In this document: piece after piece, positions 59,296 to 64,000 of the stretch
Position numbering within the stretch: the stretch's first letter is position 1
Layout of the letters: every line of letters starts with the position of its first letter
Source: Humulus lupulus
Taxonomy: Eukaryota; Streptophyta; Magnoliopsida; Rosales; Cannabaceae
Assembly (NCBI RefSeq): GCF_963169125.1
Contig: NC_084796.1
Span: forward strand, 213,097,948 to 213,161,947
Length of the DNA: 64,000 nucleotides
Reading direction: 5' to 3'
Notes under the pieces: generated by a model
What the model was told of the DNA's origin: nothing
Databases searched by the model: none
What the model saw: only the letters and a program-made list of their open reading frames with translations
Translations under genes and position numbers: made by a program

Positions 59296-59784
59296 CTATT
59301 GATAGTAAGGTCGTAGATGTTTGCCATTCCAAGCTCGTGGTACCAATTCTCCGTTTAATCTTGCCAATTTATAGACGTCAGGTCTGATAACTAACTCGAT
59401 TTGGTAAGGTCCTTCCCAATTAGGCCCAAGTACGCCAGTAGCCGGGTCCCTTGTAGCTAGGAACACACGTCTTAACACTAAGTCTCCCAATCCGAACTTC
59501 CTGTCTTGAACTTTTTTATTGAAATATCGAGTAGCTCATTGTTGATACAATGCATTCCTCAATTGAGCTTCATCTCTCCTTTCTTCAATAAGGTCCAGAC
59601 TTACTTTGAGCTGGGATTGGTTCGAGGCTTGATCATAAGCATGACTTCGAATAGTGGGTATTTCGACCTCAATTGGTAGCATGGCCTCGCATCCATATGC
59701 CAGGGAAAAATGGGTATGTCCTATTGAAGTGCAAGCTGTAGTTCGATATGCCCACAAAACTTGGGGTAACTCCTCGGGCCATTT
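59296..59784 (-). pseudogene. Element C integrase, C-terminal part
   Basis: On the minus strand it reads ELPQVLWAYRTTACTSIGHTHFSLAYGCEAMLPIEVEIPTIRSHAYDQ, a stop, then RKFGLGDLVLRRVFLATRDPATGVLGPNWEGPYQIELVIRPDVYKLARLNGELVPRAWN and the terminal YYQ stop at 59296-59298. It is separated from the core by the solo LTR at 59785-60906. Confidence 0.88.
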
Positions 59785-60906
59785 TGTTATATTATTTTAT
59801 AATATAATGTAAAATTATATTATATTATAATATAATGTTTTAGATTAAATAAATGTGACAAAGTGTGTCACATATTGTAACATATAATAGAGAGTTACAA
59901 TATTTAGATATATGAGATATATCCAAATAATGTAACATATTTGGTGTTACAAATTTGCAACTTCCAAATATTACCCTTTATTGTGTAAAATTGTTGTTAC
60001 ACAATATTGAGATGAATTTCATAAAGCCATATGTGATATGGCTGTTAGAGATATGATTTTAACCCCAATAATGTGTTTTGGGAGTTACAAAATCATTTGG
60101 GAGGGTTTGGAACTGTTTGGAAAAACAACACAATTTTTTGTGCTGAAATTGGTCAGTGGCCGCGGCCACCATTGTCTCTGGCTGCGGCCACAGGCCAAAA
60201 AACTGACCAATTTCCAGTTTTTTCAATATTTGTTGAACGGCTCAAAAATCCCAAATAACTCTCAAATATCTTTTTTAATTCCATATTAATCCAATTAAAC
60301 ATTGGTAACAGCCATGGGGGTTGGTGGAATTTGAAATTCAAAGGGTGTCTCTAAACTCTATAAATAGGAGCCTATAGCTCACTTGTAAGACACAACATTT
60401 TCTATCCACTAGAGCACTTGGCTAGAAACACCTTGAGGCTTGATAATTCCAGAAAGCTTTTCCAATATCTGAGAGAGATCCCTTAGTGCTTGAGTTAGGG
60501 GGAAATAAGCTTTTGGACAAAGGTTTTAAACCTTGTTCAAGTTGGTGATCCCCAATCCTCTTCACTTAGGTTGTGTAAGTGAGAGTTTGATTGTGCTTTT
60601 GTTCTTCTTTTTATTCTATTGCTTTTCTTCTTATTCTCTTGTTCTATTTACTTGTATATTTTTTTTAAGAGTTGTAATCTTTTCTTTTGGTCTAAACACT
60701 TTATTTTACTTGTAATCTTTTGCTTAGAGTTGTATTCTCACTATTCTCTTCTTCATCATCATCTTCTTCCTTTCTTTAGTTTATTTGTATTTTCAGTTAT
60801 AGAGTTGTAACCTTATTTAATCAATCTATATTTACTTGTAATATTATTGCATAGAGTTATAATATTATAATCATTTCCATTGAGGCAAAACAATATTTTC
60901 CTAACA
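59785..60906 (+). mobile_element. Solo LTR (1122 bp) inside element C integrase
   Basis: It begins TGTTATATTATTTT and ends TTTTCCTAACA, with a perfect 5-bp duplication CATTT (59780-59784 and 60907-60911). TATAAATA at 60359-60366 favours plus orientation, opposite to element C. A GC-rich hairpin lies at about 60147-60213, with the perfect palindrome GTGGCCGCGGCCAC at 60156-60169. No coding domain was found. The superfamily (copia or gypsy) is not decided. Confidence 0.88.
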
Positions 60907-61660
60907 CATTTTCCCTTAGCTTCTTCCAACTTCTTTTTCATAGAACTCTTGAGAGTCTTATTTACCGCTTCGACTTGGCCATTTGCTTGGGGATGGGCAA
61001 CAGAGGAGAAGCTTTTTATTATTCCATTTTTTCACAAAAATGGGTGAATAATTCAAAGTCGAATTGAGTACCGTTATTTGATACTATTTTCCTTGGCATT
61101 CCATATCGGCAGATGATGTTCTTTACCACAAAGTCCAGGACTTTTTTCGATGTAATTGTTGCTAGAGGTTCGACCTCGGCCCATTTTGTAAAGTAATCGA
61201 TCGCGACCACTACATACTTCACTCCACTTTTGTCGGTTGGCAACGAACCTATGAGATAGATTCCCCACACCGTAAATGGCCATGGGGAGGTAATCATGGT
61301 TAGCTCGGATGGAGGAGCTCGCAGAATCGTAGCGAAACGCTGGCATTTATCACATATCTTTACATACTCGAACGCATCTTCTTTGATAGTGGGCAAAAGT
61401 ATCCTTGTCTTATAATTTTCTTTGATAGGCTATGCCCCCAGTGTGGTCTCCACAAAATCCTTCATGAATTTCTTCTAGGATTTTCTTTGCCTCGGGTGGA
61501 GTCACACATCGAAGTAATGGCATAGAATATCCTCACCGATATAACCTTCCTTCCATAATAGTGTATCTTGGAATCTGATAAATCAATTTTCAAGCCTTGT
61601 TCTGTTCTGCTGGGAGAATGTCGGTTTCGAGGTAATCTACTATTGGGGTCATCCAGGTTG
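60907..61660 (-). pseudogene. Element C integrase, N-terminal and core part
   Basis: On the minus strand it reads FEYVKICDKCQRFA (zinc site), then VWGIYLIGSLPTDKSG, in which the first catalytic Asp (IDL in element A) is Tyr. It continues VVVAIDYFTKWAEVEPLATITSKKVLDFVVKN and PRKIVSNNGTQF, with Asn where the second catalytic Asp is expected. The third motif region (HPQANGQVE-like) is present around 60960-61010 in another frame. It could not be active. Confidence 0.87.
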
Positions 61661-61661
61661 G

Positions 61662-62190
61662 TTAAGAGTCAATCATAAATACATCTTCCTCCTCAGTCTC
61701 GCTGATACTGGGAGTCGACAGGTGCTCTATTGTTACTACGTTTAGCTTTTCAACTTCGCTGGACGTGGCAAGCTTGGCTAGAGCGTCTGCATTTGAATTA
61801 TGCTTTCGGGGAACCTGCTCTTTGGAATAGAATTCAAAATATTCGAGCGCCGCTTTAACTTTTTCTAAATATGCGACCATCCTTGTGCAACAAGCCTGAT
61901 ATTCCCCTAGGATTTTGTTGACTACCAATTGCGAATCACTATAACAATGTATTTCTTTGGCTTTGAGTTCCTTGGCTATCCGGAGTCTTTCCAATAAAGC
62001 TCCGTACTCAGCTTCATTATTTGATGCTTTGAAGCCAAACCTCAAGGCGGAGTGCAATCGCTTCCCAGTTGGAGTGACTAATATGATTCCTTCCCCCGAT
62101 CCATTTTCATTGGAAGATCCGTTGACGTAAAGCTTCCACAGCTCGCGGACTTAGGTTATAACCTCGTCATCGGATACTCCTGTACACTCC
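61662..62190 (-). pseudogene. Element C second RNase H (aRH type)
   Basis: The longest frame (61662-62057) reads LRFGFKASNNEAEYGALLERLRIAKELKAKEIHCYSDSQLVVNKILGE, with the Glu and the central Asp (SDSQ) conserved. It then gives RKHNSNADALAKLA, the fourth catalytic motif. The YVxGSS first strand lies upstream to about 62135. This is the best view of the Tat-type extra RNase H in the window. Confidence 0.87.
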
Positions 62191-62700
62191 ACAATAAAGT
62201 CTGCCAGAGCCTGCCCTTTTATAGTTGTTCTCGGATGATAAGTGATCTCAAACTGTCCGAGTTCAACAACCTATTTCAACAATCTGCCCGAGGCCTCTGG
62301 TTTAGACAAGACTTGTTGCAGTGGTTGGTCAGTCAGCACATGGATGGGGTGTGCTTGGAAGTAAGGCCGGAGCTTTCAAGATGAGTGGATCAGGCTAAGA
62401 GCCAGTTTTTCCATTATTGGGTATCTCGATTCTTCCCCCAGTAACCTCTTGCTGACATAGTACATTTGTTTTTGCACCTTCTGGTCTTCTCCGACGAGCA
62501 TAGAACTGATGGCGTGCTCGGTCGTAGCGAGATAGGTTTTGACAAGATCGGAGGTTTCGCAAGGTGTTTCTTTAGGTCCTGGAATGCGAGCTCGCATTCC
62601 TTTGTCCATTCAAACTTTTTGCCTCCTCTCAAAAGGTTGAAAAATGGAAGACATCAATCTGTAGATTTAGAGACAAATCTACTTAACGCCGCCATCCGTC
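62191..62700 (-). pseudogene. Element C first RNase H-like domain and connection
   Basis: Minus-strand pieces include FEWTKECELAFQDLKKHLAKPPIL, YLATTEHAISSMLVGED and MYYVSKRLLGEESRYPIMEKLALSL, split by a frameshift near 62530. As in element A, TEH stands in place of the catalytic DAS motif. Confidence 0.8.
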
Positions 62701-63520
62701 CAGTTAAGTTTTGGACATCTTTATGCTTTCGAGGTGAGGGCATGTCAATTAACGCCTGGATCTTGTCAGGATTAACCTCTATTCCTTGCACGTTCACTAT
62801 GAAGCCCAGAAACTTCCCCTACGATACTCCAAAAGAGCATTTTTGGGGGTTGAGTTTCATGTTGTATTTCCGTTGCATGACAAAGCATTCTTCGAGGTTG
62901 TCGGCATGGTTATCGTTATGTTTAGATTTGACTAACATATCATCAACATACACTTCCATGTTATTACCTATCTGCTCGGAGAACATCCTATTCACAAGTC
63001 TTTGGTATGTTGCTCCAGCATTTTTTAGCCCGAAGGGCATAACATTGTAACAGTATAACCCTTTATCAATTACAAAGCTCGTATGTTCTTGGTCGGGTGC
63101 ATGCATGGCGATCTGGATATATCCAGAATAAGCATCCATGAATGACATAAGTCCGTGCCCAGCTGTGGCATCTACGAGCTGATCAATCCAAGGTAGGGGA
63201 AAGCAATCTTTTGGGCATGCCTTGTTGAGGTCGAAGTAATCGATGCAAGTTCGCCACATTCCATTAGGTTTCGGAACCAATATCGGATTGGCAATCCAAT
63301 CAGGATAGAAGGCATCTCGTATGAACCGATTTTCCTTTAACCTGTTAACCTCTTCCTTCAAGGCTTTCTTTCTATCATTGTCGAGGAGCCTTCGTTTTTG
63401 TTGCTTCGGGAGAAGCTTTTGTCGATATTGAGCACGTGGCTCATTATATTCGGGTTTATCCCTACCATGTACAAATGTGACCAAGCGAAAACATCTTGGT
63501 CTCCCCTTAGGATGCAAATT
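62701..63520 (-). pseudogene. Element C reverse transcriptase
   Basis: The frame 62819-63517 is open for 232 codons: KKALKEEVNRLKENRFIRDAFYPDWIANPILVPKPNG, CIDYFDLNKACPKDCFPLPWIDQLVD, SFMDAYSGYIQI, YCYNVMPFGLKNAGATYQRLVNRMF, then the active site VYVDDMLVKSKH with both catalytic Asp residues. The thumb continues after a stop (62817-62819) with GFIV and PDKIQALIDMPSP. RT is the most intact domain here, yet the stop and neighbouring breaks make the element non-autonomous. Confidence 0.9.
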
Positions 63521-64000
63521 AATTGCTATTTTACTTTTTCAGGAAGGTTTCTTCCCACCATCACAGTCTTTGGAGGGTCAGCTTTTCTGAGCTTAACCTC
63601 TTCGAGCTCTTCCAATGGCTCGAGGTCAGCCTTCTCCTATACTCTAGGGTCAATTTCTTCGTCTATTTCGAAGATTGTCCCATCCTTATTCTGAATCACA
63701 ACAAGTGCTTATGCACTTACTTGCTTTTTCCCTCTAACGGAAATGTTGTAGCATTCCCTCCCTGTGAGCTAGTCCCATTTTAGAGTCCCAATGCCATTAG
63801 AAGTCGCGAACTTGATGGCCAGATGCCTAACAGATGAAACTGCCCCCAGCCCTTCAAGGGCGGGTCTCCCGAGCAGTACGTTATAGGCCAATGGGAGATC
63901 CAACATGACGAATTCAATCATCTTGGTTACAGAGACTGGGTAGTCTCCCAAGATTACAAGGAGTTCGATGGATCCCATGCAGGCAATCCATTCTCCTGAA
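63521..64000 (-). pseudogene. Element C protease region (partial at window edge)
   Basis: On the minus strand it reads GSIELLVILGDYPVSVTKMIEFVMLDLPLAYNVLLGRPALEGLGAVSSVRHLAIKFATSNGIGTLKWD (63769-63978), matching the element A protease. The active-site strand lies beyond the window. An acidic linker toward RT occupies 63600-63700. Confidence 0.83.

Larger units (their letters stand above)
54014..64000 (-). mobile_element. Element C: Tat-type gypsy element on the minus strand, cut by the window edge
   Basis: On the minus strand the order is protease (window edge), RT, RNase H, second RNase H, integrase, antisense frame (plus strand), polypurine tract, 3' LTR. The gag and 5' LTR lie beyond 64000. 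This is the best preserved of the three copies (RT keeps YVDD), but it still has stops, frameshifts and a solo LTR in integrase. Confidence 0.9.

Noticed and set aside
62466..63050. 194-codon plus-strand frame
   Set aside because: It lies opposite element C RNase H and RT and has no domain of its own.

Overview
The window is nuclear DNA of a flowering plant, almost certainly a eudicot. It has an AT-rich background, GT-AG introns, a plant R2R3-MYB gene and a plant pectate lyase gene, and it is crowded with plant LTR retrotransposons. I cannot name the species. I saw no tRNA, rRNA, CRISPR or bacterial operon structure. Three host genes are supported: a small four-exon gene of unknown function (33959-35764, +, 126 aa), an R2R3-MYB regulator (37516-38441, +, 248 aa) and a five-exon pectate lyase with a PMR6-like C-terminal tail (43980-49446, -, 495 aa).

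Left third (1-33679): this is a nest of mobile elements. A degenerate LINE (about 655-4574) is split by a solo LTR. Next comes a full-length but dead Ty3/gypsy element of the Tat type (element A, 4674-26425) with a preserved 5-bp target duplication, ATAGT, on its outer sides. Four solo LTRs have landed inside element A: three of a 2.3-2.5 kb TGTAAC...GTTACA family (5007-7531, 8614-11058, 12845-15116) and one copia-like LTR (16254-18155). Removing them leaves an element of about 12.6 kb in the order LTR, gag, protease, RT, RNase H, second RNase H, integrase, antisense ORF, LTR. A 5'-truncated relative (element B, 26889-33679) follows, and its 3' LTR ends only 279 bp upstream of the start codon of the small host gene.

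Middle (33680-54013): this is the gene-bearing part. The pectate lyase introns carry three hairpin MITE-like insertions. Between the MYB and pectate lyase genes lie a cluster of about ten copies of a 12-bp palindrome (39166-39844) and a GC-rich solo LTR that splits one arm of an AT-rich fold-back (41886-43240). Upstream of the pectate lyase is a 1.86-kb nested palindrome (50852-52707).

Right end (54014-64000): a third Tat element (C) lies on the minus strand, with its 3' LTR at 54014-54836 and its protease running off the window edge. Its integrase is split by a solo LTR (59785-60906). In all three Tat copies an intron-containing reading frame lies opposite to gag-pol between integrase and the 3' LTR. 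Each is preceded by a conserved GTAAGT splice donor, and a TATA-like box is visible in A and C, so this looks like a separate transcription unit.

The host genes have no obvious functional link to each other. The rest of the sequence is best read as a record of insertion, solo-LTR formation and decay.
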